Shown here: piece after piece, positions 15,853 through 24,287 of the stretch
Position numbering within the stretch: the first letter of the stretch is position 1
How the letters are laid out: each line of letters starts with the position of its first letter
Source of the DNA: Leeuwenhoekiella sp044542075
GTDB taxonomy: Bacteria > Bacteroidota > Bacteroidia > Flavobacteriales > Flavobacteriaceae
Direction of reading: 5' to 3'
NCBI RefSeq assembly: GCF_044542075.1
Contig: NZ_JBITTU010000001.1
Location: 372,001-436,000, forward strand
Length of the DNA stretch: 64,000 nt
Translations under genes and position numbers: made by a program
Notes under the pieces: model-generated
Databases searched by the model: none
Seen by the model: the letters and a program-made list of their open reading frames with translations, nothing else
What the model was told of the DNA's origin: nothing

Positions 15853-17031
15853 ATGAAACCAGATCTTTTTGAGTCTCCAGATTACTACAATTTAGATGAC
15901 CTGCTAACTGATGAACAAAAACTTGTACGCACAGCAGCAAGGGATTGGGTGAAGCGCGATGTATCGCCCATAATTGAAGAGGCGGCACAAAAGGCTGAAT
16001 TCCCAAAACAAATAATAAAAGGGCTTGCAGATATTGGGGCTTTTGGCCCCTACATTCCTGAAGAATATGGCGGCGCAGGACTAGATCAAATTTCGTACGG
16101 ACTTATTATGCAGGAAATAGAACGCGGTGACAGCGGGGTTCGCTCTACGGCTTCTGTACAATCATCGCTGGTTATGTATCCCATTTTTAAATTTGGGAAT
16201 GAAGAACAGCGTCAAAAATACCTTCCGAAGTTAGCCAGTGGCGAATATATGGGATGTTTTGGCCTTACGGAGCCCGATCACGGCTCTAACCCTGGCGGTA
16301 TGGTGACTAACTTTAAGGACAAAGGCGATCACTATTTATTAAATGGTGCAAAAATGTGGATATCCAATTCTCCTTTTGCAGACATCGCTGTAGTCTGGGC
16401 AAAAAGCGAAGAAGGGCGTATTCACGGTCTTATCGTAGAACGCGGAATGGAAGGGTTTTCAACTCCAGAAACACATAATAAATGGTCTTTGCGCGCCAGC
16501 GCAACAGGTGAACTGATATTTGACAATGTAAAAGTGCCTAAAGAAAATCTACTACCCAATAAATCTGGGTTGGGTGCACCGCTTATGTGCTTAGATTCGG
16601 CTCGCTTTGGAATTGCCTGGGGGGTCATTGGCGCAGCTATGGATTGTTATGACACTGCACTGCGCTATGCAAAAGAACGTCATCAATTTGGAAAGCCTAT
16701 TGGTTCTTTTCAACTTCAGCAGAAAAAACTCGCAGAAATGATTACCGAAATTACAAAAGCTCAATTACTGGCGTGGCGTTTAGGAACATTGCGCAATGAA
16801 GGCAAAGCTACTTCTGCGCAAATCTCTATGGCAAAAAGAAACAATGTCGATATGGCTCTTAAAATTGCACGTGATGCACGCCAGATTTTAGGAGGAATGG
16901 GTATCTCGGGAGAGTACAGTATTATGAGACATATGATGAATTTAGAGAGCGTGGTAACCTATGAGGGTACACACGACATTCATTTACTTATAACCGGTAT
17001 GGATATCACGGGTTTAAATGCATTTAAATAA
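15853..17031 (+). CDS. gcdH: Acyl-CoA dehydrogenase, glutaryl-CoA dehydrogenase type
   Basis: 392 residues, full length for the acyl-CoA dehydrogenase fold. The substrate-site segment SGVRSTASVQSSLVMYPI (Arg97) and GCFGLTEPDHGSNP match glutaryl-CoA dehydrogenases, as does the catalytic base Glu371 in TYEGTHDIH. The enzyme oxidises and decarboxylates glutaryl-CoA to crotonyl-CoA with FAD in lysine and tryptophan breakdown. Saccharopine dehydrogenase at 29.8-31.1 kb fits the same pathway. Another short-chain acyl-CoA substrate cannot be excluded. Confidence 0.85.
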   Translation: MKPDLFESPDYYNLDDLLTDEQKLVRTAARDWVKRDVSPIIEEAAQKAEFPKQIIKGLADIGAFGPYIPEEYGGAGLDQISYGLIMQEIERGDSGVRSTASVQSSLVMYPIFKFGNEEQRQKYLPKLASGEYMGCFGLTEPDHGSNPGGMVTNFKDKGDHYLLNGAKMWISNSPFADIAVVWAKSEEGRIHGLIVERGMEGFSTPETHNKWSLRASATGELIFDNVKVPKENLLPNKSGLGAPLMCLDSARFGIAWGVIGAAMDCYDTALRYAKERHQFGKPIGSFQLQQKKLAEMITEITKAQLLAWRLGTLRNEGKATSAQISMAKRNNVDMALKIARDARQILGGMGISGEYSIMRHMMNLESVVTYEGTHDIHLLITGMDITGLNAFK

Positions 17032-17109
17032 TAGTACTATAAATAATATCAAGGTTTAAACTAAGCTATAGTCTTAATAGTTTACTAGTTTTGCGAGAAA
17101 ATACAGAGT

Positions 17110-17886
17110 ATGATTGAGGATGTGAATAAGGCGATCGCCCCGTATCAAGACCAGTTATTAAATCACCGTTTGTATAAAAATTTGCGTACTCCGGCAGATT
17201 TAAAGGCTTTTATGCAACATCACGTTTTTGCTGTCTGGGATTTTATGTCATTACTAAAAGCCCTTCAGTTTGATTTAACTAAGGTTTCTACACCCTGGTA
17301 TCCTTTAGGAAATCCTGAAATACGCTATCTAATTAATGAGATAGTTTTAGCTGAAGAAACAGATTTAAATCCTGATGGGAAACGTCAAAGTCATTTTGAA
17401 ATGTACCTTGACGCGATGGCAAAGTCAGAAGCTTCCACCGAAAAAATAAACTCTTTTTTAAGTCATATCACCCACGGCACAGATATTTTTCTGGTAATAG
17501 CAGTGAGTGAAATCCCAGAAACTGTAAAAGAATTTCTACGATTTACATTTGAAACTATTTCTGAAGGTAAAGCACATAAGATTGCAGCTGCTTTTACCTT
17601 TGGCAGAGAAGATCTTATACCCAGTATGTTTACAAAAATAATCGAAAACATACAGCAAAATTTCCCTATGGAAGATCTTACTCTGTTTAAATATTACTTT
17701 GACCGTCACATCGAGTTAGATGGTGATGAGCACGGGCCTATGGCCTTACAAATGGTTTCAGAATTATGCGGAGATGACCCTGTAAAATGGGAAGAAGTAA
17801 AACAAACTGCTGTAACTGCTCTTAAAAAACGTTGCGTGCTTTGGAATGGAATTGATCAGGAAATAGTTTCTAAAATCACAGCATAA
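17110..17886 (+). CDS. DUF3050 domain protein
   Basis: 258 residues matching the DUF3050 pattern: a start of about IAPYQDQLLNHRLYKNL, then FMQHHVFAVWDFMSLLKALQ, LAEETDLNPDG and RHIELDGDEHGPMA. The spaced His/Glu residues in helices suggest a haem-oxygenase-like, possibly metal-binding, helical fold. Cytoplasmic, function unknown. It lies between the acyl-CoA dehydrogenase and metallophosphoesterase genes on the same strand. Confidence 0.85.
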   Translation: MIEDVNKAIAPYQDQLLNHRLYKNLRTPADLKAFMQHHVFAVWDFMSLLKALQFDLTKVSTPWYPLGNPEIRYLINEIVLAEETDLNPDGKRQSHFEMYLDAMAKSEASTEKINSFLSHITHGTDIFLVIAVSEIPETVKEFLRFTFETISEGKAHKIAAAFTFGREDLIPSMFTKIIENIQQNFPMEDLTLFKYYFDRHIELDGDEHGPMALQMVSELCGDDPVKWEEVKQTAVTALKKRCVLWNGIDQEIVSKITA

Positions 17887-17921
17887 AGAAGCATAGTGTA
17901 TCTTTAGTTAAAAGATAATCT

Positions 17922-18818
17922 ATGTCATTTATCTCCAGATTCGATAAGGCTTTTAAAAATGCTCCTGTCGTAACTTTTGACGACTCCAGTAAATTTATTC
18001 TATTTAGTGATTGCCACAGAGGTGACAATAGCGGTGCAGACGATTTTGCTAACAACCGCAATATTTACTATCACGCCTTAAAGCAATACTATCAAAATGA
18101 TTTTACATATTGCGAATTAGGCGATGGTGATGAACTCTGGGAAAATCTAAACTTCAGTACGCTGTTTGAATCCCATAAAAATATTTATGGTTTGATGCAA
18201 TTGTTTTACAATGATAAGAGATTGCATTTACTATGGGGAAATCACGACATGATTTATAAAAATAAAAGTCAGGTTGAGAAAAATCTCCATAGTTTTTTCG
18301 ATCGAAAAACAAATACCCAACAACCGCTATTTCCGGGAATACAAGTTCACGAAGCGCTAATATTAAAACATGCACAAACCGGCCAAGAGCTATTTTTATG
18401 TCATGGTCATCAGGCAGATTGGATGAATTATGTAGGCTGGCAATTCAATCGGTTTTTAGTACGTGTATTGTGGAGACCGTTGCAAGGAGCCGGAATTTCT
18501 GACCCCACCAGCCCTGCAAAAAACTACTTAGAACTTATTAAGGTAGAACGCAAGACTAAAAAGTGGATTACAGAACGAAATAACCAATTCACAATAACCG
18601 GTCACACACATAGACCACGCTTTCCCGAACCCGGTGATATTGCCTATTTTAATGATGGCAGCTGCGTACATCCGCGAAGTATAACTGGTTTAGAAATTGA
18701 AAATGGAGCCATCTCACTTATAAAATGGCAAATTGCAACTACAGATGATGGTGTACTTAAAATTGTACGTGTTTTATTAGAAGGACCACAGAAGCTTATT
18801 GATTATAAAACCGAATAG
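17922..18818 (+). CDS. Calcineurin-like metallophosphoesterase
   Basis: 298 residues with the calcineurin-type metal motifs in order: SDCH (Asp30, His32), GDGDELWE (Asp68-Asp70), GNHD (106-109), CHGHQAD and GHTHRP near the C-terminus. There is no signal peptide. The layout recalls LpxH-like UDP-diacylglucosamine pyrophosphatases, but LpxH-specific residues cannot be confirmed. The reaction is a phosphomonoester or diester hydrolysis of unknown target. The SGNH gene follows after 22 bases. Confidence 0.85.
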   Translation: MSFISRFDKAFKNAPVVTFDDSSKFILFSDCHRGDNSGADDFANNRNIYYHALKQYYQNDFTYCELGDGDELWENLNFSTLFESHKNIYGLMQLFYNDKRLHLLWGNHDMIYKNKSQVEKNLHSFFDRKTNTQQPLFPGIQVHEALILKHAQTGQELFLCHGHQADWMNYVGWQFNRFLVRVLWRPLQGAGISDPTSPAKNYLELIKVERKTKKWITERNNQFTITGHTHRPRFPEPGDIAYFNDGSCVHPRSITGLEIENGAISLIKWQIATTDDGVLKIVRVLLEGPQKLIDYKTE

Positions 18819-18840
18819 CCGGGCACAGCGTATATCTAAT

Positions 18841-19557
18841 ATGAACATATTTCTATTTAAGTACGCATATCTCGTTTTAATTATAATTATTGCGACCAGC
18901 TGCAGCGCTTCGGCAGAATTAGAAAAAGAAACCAGTACTTCTTTTGAACAATCATATTCCTATCTCGCCTTAGGAGACAGCTATACTATAGGAGAAGGCG
19001 TTTGCGATAACTGTAAGTTTCCAATACAACTCAAAAATAGATTTGAAACCACAGCGAGTAGCGGTTTAGAAACCACTATAATTGCCCGTACAGGTTGGCG
19101 CACAGACAACCTTATAAATGCTTTAGCTAGTGAGAATCTCAATCCTGATTTTGATCTTGTAACCCTTCTAATAGGTGTTAATAATCAATATCAGGGAATC
19201 GTATTTTCTGAATATCAAAAAGACTTCAAAACTCTTCTAAAAACTGCAATACAACTAGCTCAAGGAGATGCAGCACGCGTTGTTGTTATTTCAATACCCG
19301 ATTATGCTTACACACCATTCGGTTTAAATTATAGAAACCCGGAAGATATTTCTAGCGAAATAGATGAATACAATACTTATGCTAAAGAGCTTTCTAAAGC
19401 TAATGGAGTGATCTTTTTAAATATCACAGACATTACCAGAAAAGGCTTATCTCAGCCCAATCTTGTTGCTTCTGATGGTTTACACCCTTCTAAAGATGCT
19501 TATGCTTTATTTGTAAATCGTTTAATACCACTTATTAATAAGTCATTTGAAAATTAA
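18841..19557 (+). CDS. SGNH/GDSL hydrolase lipoprotein
   Basis: 238 residues from the ATG at 18841, chosen because it gives a proper lipoprotein signal (IIIATSC); an upstream in-frame start at 18799 would overlap the previous gene. Blocks of the SGNH family are visible: YLALGDSYTIGEG (catalytic Ser), GVNN (Asn) and SDGLHPS (Asp, His). A CDNC pair after block I may form a disulfide. It is an esterase or acyl hydrolase anchored to the envelope, substrate unknown. The next gene is a close paralogue. Confidence 0.88.
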   Translation: MNIFLFKYAYLVLIIIIATSCSASAELEKETSTSFEQSYSYLALGDSYTIGEGVCDNCKFPIQLKNRFETTASSGLETTIIARTGWRTDNLINALASENLNPDFDLVTLLIGVNNQYQGIVFSEYQKDFKTLLKTAIQLAQGDAARVVVISIPDYAYTPFGLNYRNPEDISSEIDEYNTYAKELSKANGVIFLNITDITRKGLSQPNLVASDGLHPSKDAYALFVNRLIPLINKSFEN

Positions 19558-19558
19558 A

Positions 19559-20260
19559 ATGAAGCGTATAAAAATCACTTTATTTGTTCTAATTCTCTTC
19601 TTCAATTGCAATTTAGGATTTACTCAAAATTCTGAAGAAGCTAAGACTACTGTTACACAGCTAAAATATTTAGCTCTTGGCGACAGTTATACCGCAGGCA
19701 CGAGTGTTTGCTACAAATGTGCATTCCCTGTACAACTCTCCTATGCTCTAAATGAAAATAAAAAACGTGATGTTAAGCTCACTCGCTATGCAGAACCGGG
19801 CTGGAGAACAGATAATTTAATAGCAACTTTAAAGAAAAATAATATTGCTTCAGACTTCAACTTCACCACTCTCTTGATAGGAGTAAACAATATCTATCAG
19901 AAAAAATCTTTCAATCAATTTAAAACTGAATTTGAACTTCTTTTAGATTTTGCAATTAATCATTCTAAAGGAAATGCTCAACGTGTGATTGTAATTTCAA
20001 TCCCAGATTATGCATACACCCCTTTTGGATTAAAAGAAAAAAAAACAAAACGTATTTCTTCAAAAATTGATGTGTACAATAAGTTCACTAAAAAAATCGC
20101 AGCAGATCGTGGCGCCTTGTTTTTAGATATTGTTGACATTACGCGCAAAGGCTTAAACTCTCCTCATCTTGTAGCCGAGGATGATTTACACCCATCTTCA
20201 GCAGCGCACACTCAATTTGTAGCGCGCTTAATTCCAATTATCGAAAAACTATTAAAATAA
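19559..20260 (+). CDS. SGNH/GDSL hydrolase, secreted paralogue
   Basis: 233 residues from the ATG at 19559, one base after the previous stop; a TTG at 19547 is in frame but less likely. It has a signal peptide (1-23, ending GFTQ). It repeats the blocks of its neighbour: YLALGDSYTAGTS, GVNN, VISIPDYAYTPFG and DDLHPS, with the same spaced Cys pair (CYKC). This is a tandem duplication. The first copy carries a lipobox and the second does not have one that clearly fits, so the two may act in different places. Confidence 0.87.
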   Translation: MKRIKITLFVLILFFNCNLGFTQNSEEAKTTVTQLKYLALGDSYTAGTSVCYKCAFPVQLSYALNENKKRDVKLTRYAEPGWRTDNLIATLKKNNIASDFNFTTLLIGVNNIYQKKSFNQFKTEFELLLDFAINHSKGNAQRVIVISIPDYAYTPFGLKEKKTKRISSKIDVYNKFTKKIAADRGALFLDIVDITRKGLNSPHLVAEDDLHPSSAAHTQFVARLIPIIEKLLK

Positions 20261-20262
20261 AA

Positions 20263-20292
20263 AAGCCTTAATGTGTAGTATCATTAAGGCTT
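20263..20292. terminator. Intrinsic terminator between SGNH gene and ferredoxin gene
   Basis: A perfect 11-bp stem, AAGCCTTAATG (20263-20273) with CATTAAGGCTT (20282-20292), lies between convergent genes. A-rich and T-containing flanks suit both directions. Confidence 0.8.
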
Positions 20293-20315
20293 ATCTATTA
20301 ATTATACAACTTATT

Positions 20316-20636
20316 TTAACTCTCAGGAGCTAACTTGACTTCTAATCCGTTTAAATCTGGCGTTATAGGAATTTGACATCCCAAACGGCTGTTATCTTCC
20401 ACATAAAAAGCTTCAGAAAGCATTGCCTCTTCATCATAACCCATTTCATTTAGCTTGTGATCTGATACTACGTAACATTGGCAAGATGCACACATTGCCA
20501 TTCCACCGCAAGTACCTTCAACCGGAAGTTCGTACATTTTGAACACTTCCATTAAATTGAGATTCATATCTGTAGGCGCCTCTAGCGCGTGAGCAACACC
20601 TTCCCGGTCTATTACTGTAATTGTTATATCCTGCAT
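20316..20636 (-). CDS. 2Fe-2S ferredoxin (adrenodoxin type)
   Basis: 106 residues with the plant/adrenodoxin cluster pattern Cys43-x5-Cys49-x2-Cys52 and distant Cys87 (SRLGCQI), which ligate a [2Fe-2S] cluster. An additional Cys54 is present. It should carry single electrons in the cytoplasm, for example to cytochrome P450-like or Fe-S assembly partners. It is 93 bases downstream of the hydroxypyruvate isomerase-like gene, on the same strand. Confidence 0.93.
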   Translation of the reverse strand: MQDITITVIDREGVAHALEAPTDMNLNLMEVFKMYELPVEGTCGGMAMCASCQCYVVSDHKLNEMGYDEEAMLSEAFYVEDNSRLGCQIPITPDLNGLEVKLAPES

Positions 20637-20729
20637 ATCTGCTTTTCTTAAGAGGAAGCTAAATTAGTAAAAAACAGCTTTCGACCACCTTAAAAACCTA
20701 CTAAAAGAATAGGATTATGAAGAGTCTAA

Positions 20730-21638
20730 TTAAACGTCGCAAATTTTTACACCCTCTTTTAGAGCTGCTATTTTATCTTCGTAAGTAGGAATAAATTCTT
20801 GAGCCACATAACCTGTATATCCCGTTTCTAAAATAGCTTTGATTATTGCAGGATAATTAAGCTCCTGACCATCGTTAATCTCGTGACGGCCCGGTACACC
20901 ACCCGTATGATAGTGTGCGATATAGGAATGATAATCTTCTATAGTACGTATAACATCACCCTCCATAATTTGCATATGATAGATATCGTATAAAAGTTTA
21001 AAATTTTCAGAGCCTATAAGTTCACAAAGTTTCACACCCCAGGGAGTATGATCACATTGATAATCTTTATGGTCTATTTTACTGTTTAATAATTCCATTA
21101 TTAGAACCACATTTTTCTCTTCAGCTTGTTTTACTAAAGGAGCCAGACCTTCTGCACAGTTCACGAGACCTTCATCTTCAGATAGCTCACGTCTGTTTCC
21201 TGAAAATACAATTACATTTTTAATGCCTTGAGCCGAAGCTTTATCAATTAAAACACTGTACTGCTCCTGAAGGGAAACGTGATTGGCTTTATCATTAAAA
21301 CCATCTTGAATATTTGCAAATGTATCTGTTGCAACAGCACATTTTAAACCATATTTCTCAGCAATTTCCCACTCTGCGGGTTTTAATAAATCAATCCCTT
21401 TTAAACCTAAGTCAGCTGCACTTTTAGCGAACTCCTCTAAAGGCATTGAGCCATAACACCAGTAGCACGCAGAATGGTTTACATTTCCTTTTAAAGAGTC
21501 ATCTTCTGGTGCTGCGATTGTGGCCTCTGAGCTATTAGGCGAATCTTTGCAGCTCAAAGCGGTTAATCCTAGACTTATACCAGAGGTTGTAAGTGCGATG
21601 TTCTTTAAAGCGTTTCTGCGACCGTTAGAATGGCTCAT
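20730..21638 (-). CDS. Hydroxypyruvate isomerase family TIM-barrel protein, Tat lipoprotein
   Basis: 302 residues. The N-terminus has a twin-arginine stretch (GRRNALKNIALTTSG) followed by a lipobox-like LTALSC (Cys30), suggesting export folded with lipid anchoring. The rest is an AP-endonuclease-2/xylose-isomerase-like barrel with YCYGSMPLEEFAK, VLIMELLNSKIDH, YDIYHMQIMEGD, HYHTGGVPGRHE and YVAQEF, the signature of the Hyi family including its catalytic Glu residues. An exported Hyi-like enzyme may act on sugars rather than on hydroxypyruvate. Confidence 0.85.
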   Translation of the reverse strand: MSHSNGRRNALKNIALTTSGISLGLTALSCKDSPNSSEATIAAPEDDSLKGNVNHSACYWCYGSMPLEEFAKSAADLGLKGIDLLKPAEWEIAEKYGLKCAVATDTFANIQDGFNDKANHVSLQEQYSVLIDKASAQGIKNVIVFSGNRRELSEDEGLVNCAEGLAPLVKQAEEKNVVLIMELLNSKIDHKDYQCDHTPWGVKLCELIGSENFKLLYDIYHMQIMEGDVIRTIEDYHSYIAHYHTGGVPGRHEINDGQELNYPAIIKAILETGYTGYVAQEFIPTYEDKIAALKEGVKICDV

Positions 21639-21728
21639 AATAAGTTGAAGTTTGTAATTTGAATAAAACTAATCATTTACTTTATAGAATGTAAATTTTA
21701 CGCTTATAAATATAGCTTTTACACATAA

Positions 21729-21763
21729 AAAAAGCAGTTTTAGGTAAACTAAAACTGCTTTTT
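21729..21763 (-). terminator. Terminator of the mrp-nifU operon
   Basis: A perfect 15-bp stem, 21729-21743 with 21749-21763, with loop GTAAA. On the minus strand it is followed by a T run, 24 bases after the nifU stop codon. Confidence 0.9.
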
Positions 21764-21786
21764 GAAACTATTTTTTATATTATATG

Positions 21787-22029
21787 TTATGCTACTACAT
21801 TAATAACATTCTGAATTTGAGGCGCGTGTTTTTTAATAGTCATTTCAACACCACTCTTTAAGGTCATTTGATTTACACTACAACCTACACAAGCGCCTTC
21901 AAGCTGAACCTTAACTGTAGTACCATCTTCTATACTTAGTAATGCAATATCACCACCATCACTTTGCAAAAAAGGTCTGATTTCTTCTAATGCATCTTCA
22001 ACTTTACCCTTTAATTCTAAATCTGTCAT
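21787..22029 (-). CDS. NifU C-terminal domain protein
   Basis: 80 residues, only the NifU C-terminal (Nfu) domain: LEEIRPFLQSDGGDIAL then GACVGC with Cys47 and Cys50. It should carry a [4Fe-4S] cluster and deliver it to target enzymes. It starts three bases after the mrp-like gene, whose ATPase product also works in Fe-S delivery, so the two form a functional pair. Confidence 0.95.
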   Translation of the reverse strand: MTDLELKGKVEDALEEIRPFLQSDGGDIALLSIEDGTTVKVQLEGACVGCSVNQMTLKSGVEMTIKKHAPQIQNVINVVA

Positions 22030-22032
22030 AAT

Positions 22033-23169
22033 CTATTTTTTAACGGCAGAACAGCCGGCCATTGTAGTGATTTTTACCGCTTCGGTAGGGGGTAAATCAT
22101 CATTACGCTTCACTAATTCTTCTACAGTATTACGCATCATACTTTCAAAAGCTTCTGCTAATATAGTGTCATTTTGTAATGCTGCAGGATGACCTACATC
22201 ACCCGCTTCTCGTATACTTTGTACTAAAGGAATTTGAGCTAGCAAACGCACACCCAAGTCTTCTGCAAGATTACGCGCCCCGTCTTTGCCAAAAATATAA
22301 TATTTATTATCTGGCAACTCTTCTGGAGTAAACCAAGCCATATTCTCTACAATACCTAAAACCGGTACGTTTATACTTTCTTGCTGAAACATAGCAACCC
22401 CTTTCTTAGCATCTGCTAAAGCAACATTTTGTGGAGTGCTTACCACTACTGCACCTGTTAAAGGCATTGCTTGAACGATACTTAAATGAATATCTCCTGT
22501 TCCTGGAGGAAGATCTACCAATAAGAAATCAAGTTCTCCCCAGGCTGCATCAAAAATCATCTGGTTTAAAGCTTTAGAGGCCATAGGCCCACGCCAAACT
22601 ACAGCCTGATCTGGCTTTGTAAAAAATCCTATAGAAAGAATTTTTACACCATAACTTTCTACAGGTTGCATTTTTTGTTTACCATAAACTTTTACAGAGA
22701 GTGGCTTAGAATCTTGAACATCAAACATTATAGGTATTGAAGGACCATAAATATCTGCGTCAAGTATTCCTACTTTAAAGCCCATTTTTGACAGGCTAAC
22801 TGCAAGATTTGCGGTAATTGTAGACTTACCTACCCCTCCTTTACCAGAAGCTACCGCAATTATATTTTGAATTCCAGGAATAGGTTTTCCTTTAATTTCG
22901 TTTTTGGTTTGCTTTTCAGGAGTATCTACACGCACATTAACTTTTACCTGAGCCTTCATATGCACTTCTGCATGTATAACTTTCATGATCTCAACCTCAG
23001 TTTTCTTTTTTGCTTGCAAACTAGGATTGTTGATTGTTATATCTACGATAACCTCATCGCCAAAAGTCATGACATTTGTTACCGCACCACTCGTTACCAT
23101 ATCTTCTCCTTCACCAGGCGCACTAATGGTTTTCAGTGCATCGTATATTGCTTGTTTTTCTAACTTCAC
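22033..23169 (-). CDS. mrp: Mrp/NBP35 family Fe-S carrier ATPase
   Basis: 378 residues starting at GTG. An N-terminal DUF59-like (MIP18) domain occupies 1-80. The deviant Walker A VASGKGGVGKST follows (GKGGVGKST, 109-117), then ILDADIYGPSIP and DLPPGTGD. It is an ATP-dependent scaffold or carrier for Fe-S clusters. The usual CxxC pair after the NM(A/S) motif is absent here (NMAWFTPEELPDNK); the only late Cys is in MAGCSAVKK. It is coupled to nifU with a 3-base gap. Confidence 0.93.
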   Translation of the reverse strand: MKLEKQAIYDALKTISAPGEGEDMVTSGAVTNVMTFGDEVIVDITINNPSLQAKKKTEVEIMKVIHAEVHMKAQVKVNVRVDTPEKQTKNEIKGKPIPGIQNIIAVASGKGGVGKSTITANLAVSLSKMGFKVGILDADIYGPSIPIMFDVQDSKPLSVKVYGKQKMQPVESYGVKILSIGFFTKPDQAVVWRGPMASKALNQMIFDAAWGELDFLLVDLPPGTGDIHLSIVQAMPLTGAVVVSTPQNVALADAKKGVAMFQQESINVPVLGIVENMAWFTPEELPDNKYYIFGKDGARNLAEDLGVRLLAQIPLVQSIREAGDVGHPAALQNDTILAEAFESMMRNTVEELVKRNDDLPPTEAVKITTMAGCSAVKK

Positions 23170-23199
23170 GTTAACTTACTTAGATTGATTCTAAAAATA

Positions 23200-23207
23200 C
23201 AAATATA
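23200..23207 (-). promoter_or_regulatory. Possible -7 box upstream of mrp
   Basis: TATATTTG on the minus strand matches the TAnnTTTG box, about 30 bases before the mrp start. No good -33 TTTG is seen, so this is weaker than the other promoters listed. Confidence 0.35.
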
Positions 23208-23308
23208 GGCTGAAAACTTCAGAACTCGAAAGAGTTATTGCCTATCTCTATATTGATTAGTTCTATTATTAGATGTGTTTAGACTTGAGTCTTAGCCGAA
23301 ATGTAGCA

Positions 23309-23662
23309 TTAATCATTACGATCAAAACCCATTTCTTTTACGGGGTCCCAAAGATGGTTTTTAAAGTCTTGAAGTTGATCATTAATCACAGTATGGCCCT
23401 CACTTTCTAAAAGTTGCTGCATCAAATGGGTTCCCGGGAAATGATGTTTACCGGTAAGTATGCCATTTCTATTAAGCACACGATGTGCAGGAACATCCTC
23501 AAGATTAGAAGCCCCGTTCATAGCATAACCTACCATACGAGCACTACCAGCTGCTCCCAGATATTTTGCTATAGCTCCATAAGACGTTACTTTCCCATAG
23601 GGTATTTGACGCGCTACGGTGTATACCCGCTGAAAGAAATTAAGCGTTTCAGGTTTTAGCAT
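23309..23662 (-). CDS. Alkyltransferase-like (ATL) protein, MGMT family
   Basis: 117 residues from the internal ATG (MLKPETLNFF); a longer start at 23689 would overlap lysE more. The fold is the O6-methylguanine-DNA methyltransferase DNA-binding domain (IPYGKVTSYGAIAKYLG, RMVGYAMNG), but the active site PCHRV reads PAHRV, so the acceptor cysteine is lost. ATL proteins bind O6-alkylguanine and hand it to nucleotide excision repair. It overlaps the end of lysE by 14 bases. Confidence 0.9.
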   Translation of the reverse strand: MLKPETLNFFQRVYTVARQIPYGKVTSYGAIAKYLGAAGSARMVGYAMNGASNLEDVPAHRVLNRNGILTGKHHFPGTHLMQQLLESEGHTVINDQLQDFKNHLWDPVKEMGFDRND

Positions 23663-24281
23663 ACAGCATACGTATAAGTGTGAGTGCAACTAAGACGACC
23701 ATTAACGCAGCCATAAAATAATTAGAATATTTAGCAAAGTTGCGGGGTTCATTTTGAATTCGGTTGAAGCCTACTACATAAATATAAAGAGCAGTGAAGG
23801 TACCAGAAGCTGCTGCAAGAACAAAAAGTAAGACTTCTATTAAACCATTATCAATAGAACTTGTTACATTAAAAGCAGCACTTAACGCACAGAAATAAGG
23901 TATAGGAAGTACATTTATGAGTGCTACCAGCATACCTTTTGCAAAACTCTTTCTACCCGAGTGTTTAGGTATCTCAACCTCTTTAACTTTATTCTTTTTT
24001 GCAGCAATAAAAAAATACACAGCAAGCATCCCAAATATTACAATCCCTGTGCGTAATAAAGTATTGCGTACTATGGGATGGCTAAATATGTATCGCGCAA
24101 GAAGTATCGCTACAAATGCTTGTACTAAAACTATTATTGAAGCACCTAAAGCCACTAACATACCATTGCGCTTACCCCTATGAACACAGGTTTTAGCAAC
24201 AGACATGTTTACTAGACCTGGAGGTAATACCCCAAGGAATGCTGCAAAATAGGTGATGAAAAATAGTTTTGTTATTTCCAA
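23649..24281 (-). CDS. LysE/RhtB family amino-acid exporter
   Basis: 210 residues with six hydrophobic helices. The N-terminal FLGVLPPGLVNMSVAKTCVHRGKRNG matches the LysE family's conserved PPG motif. It exports amino acids or related small molecules across the inner membrane; substrate unknown. The start is TTG, since no ATG lies before the conserved motif. AGAGG just upstream could be a Shine-Dalgarno sequence, formed in part by the trmB stop codon. It is six bases after trmB. Confidence 0.85.
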   Translation of the reverse strand: MEITKLFFITYFAAFLGVLPPGLVNMSVAKTCVHRGKRNGMLVALGASIIVLVQAFVAILLARYIFSHPIVRNTLLRTGIVIFGMLAVYFFIAAKKNKVKEVEIPKHSGRKSFAKGMLVALINVLPIPYFCALSAAFNVTSSIDNGLIEVLLFVLAAASGTFTALYIYVVGFNRIQNEPRNFAKYSNYFMAALMVVLVALTLIRMLYAKT

Positions 24282-24287
24282 AAGCCT

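Noticed and set aside
18799..18840. Longer start for the first SGNH hydrolase
   Set aside because: It would overlap the metallophosphoesterase gene and put polar residues before the lipoprotein signal; ATG at 18841 is better.
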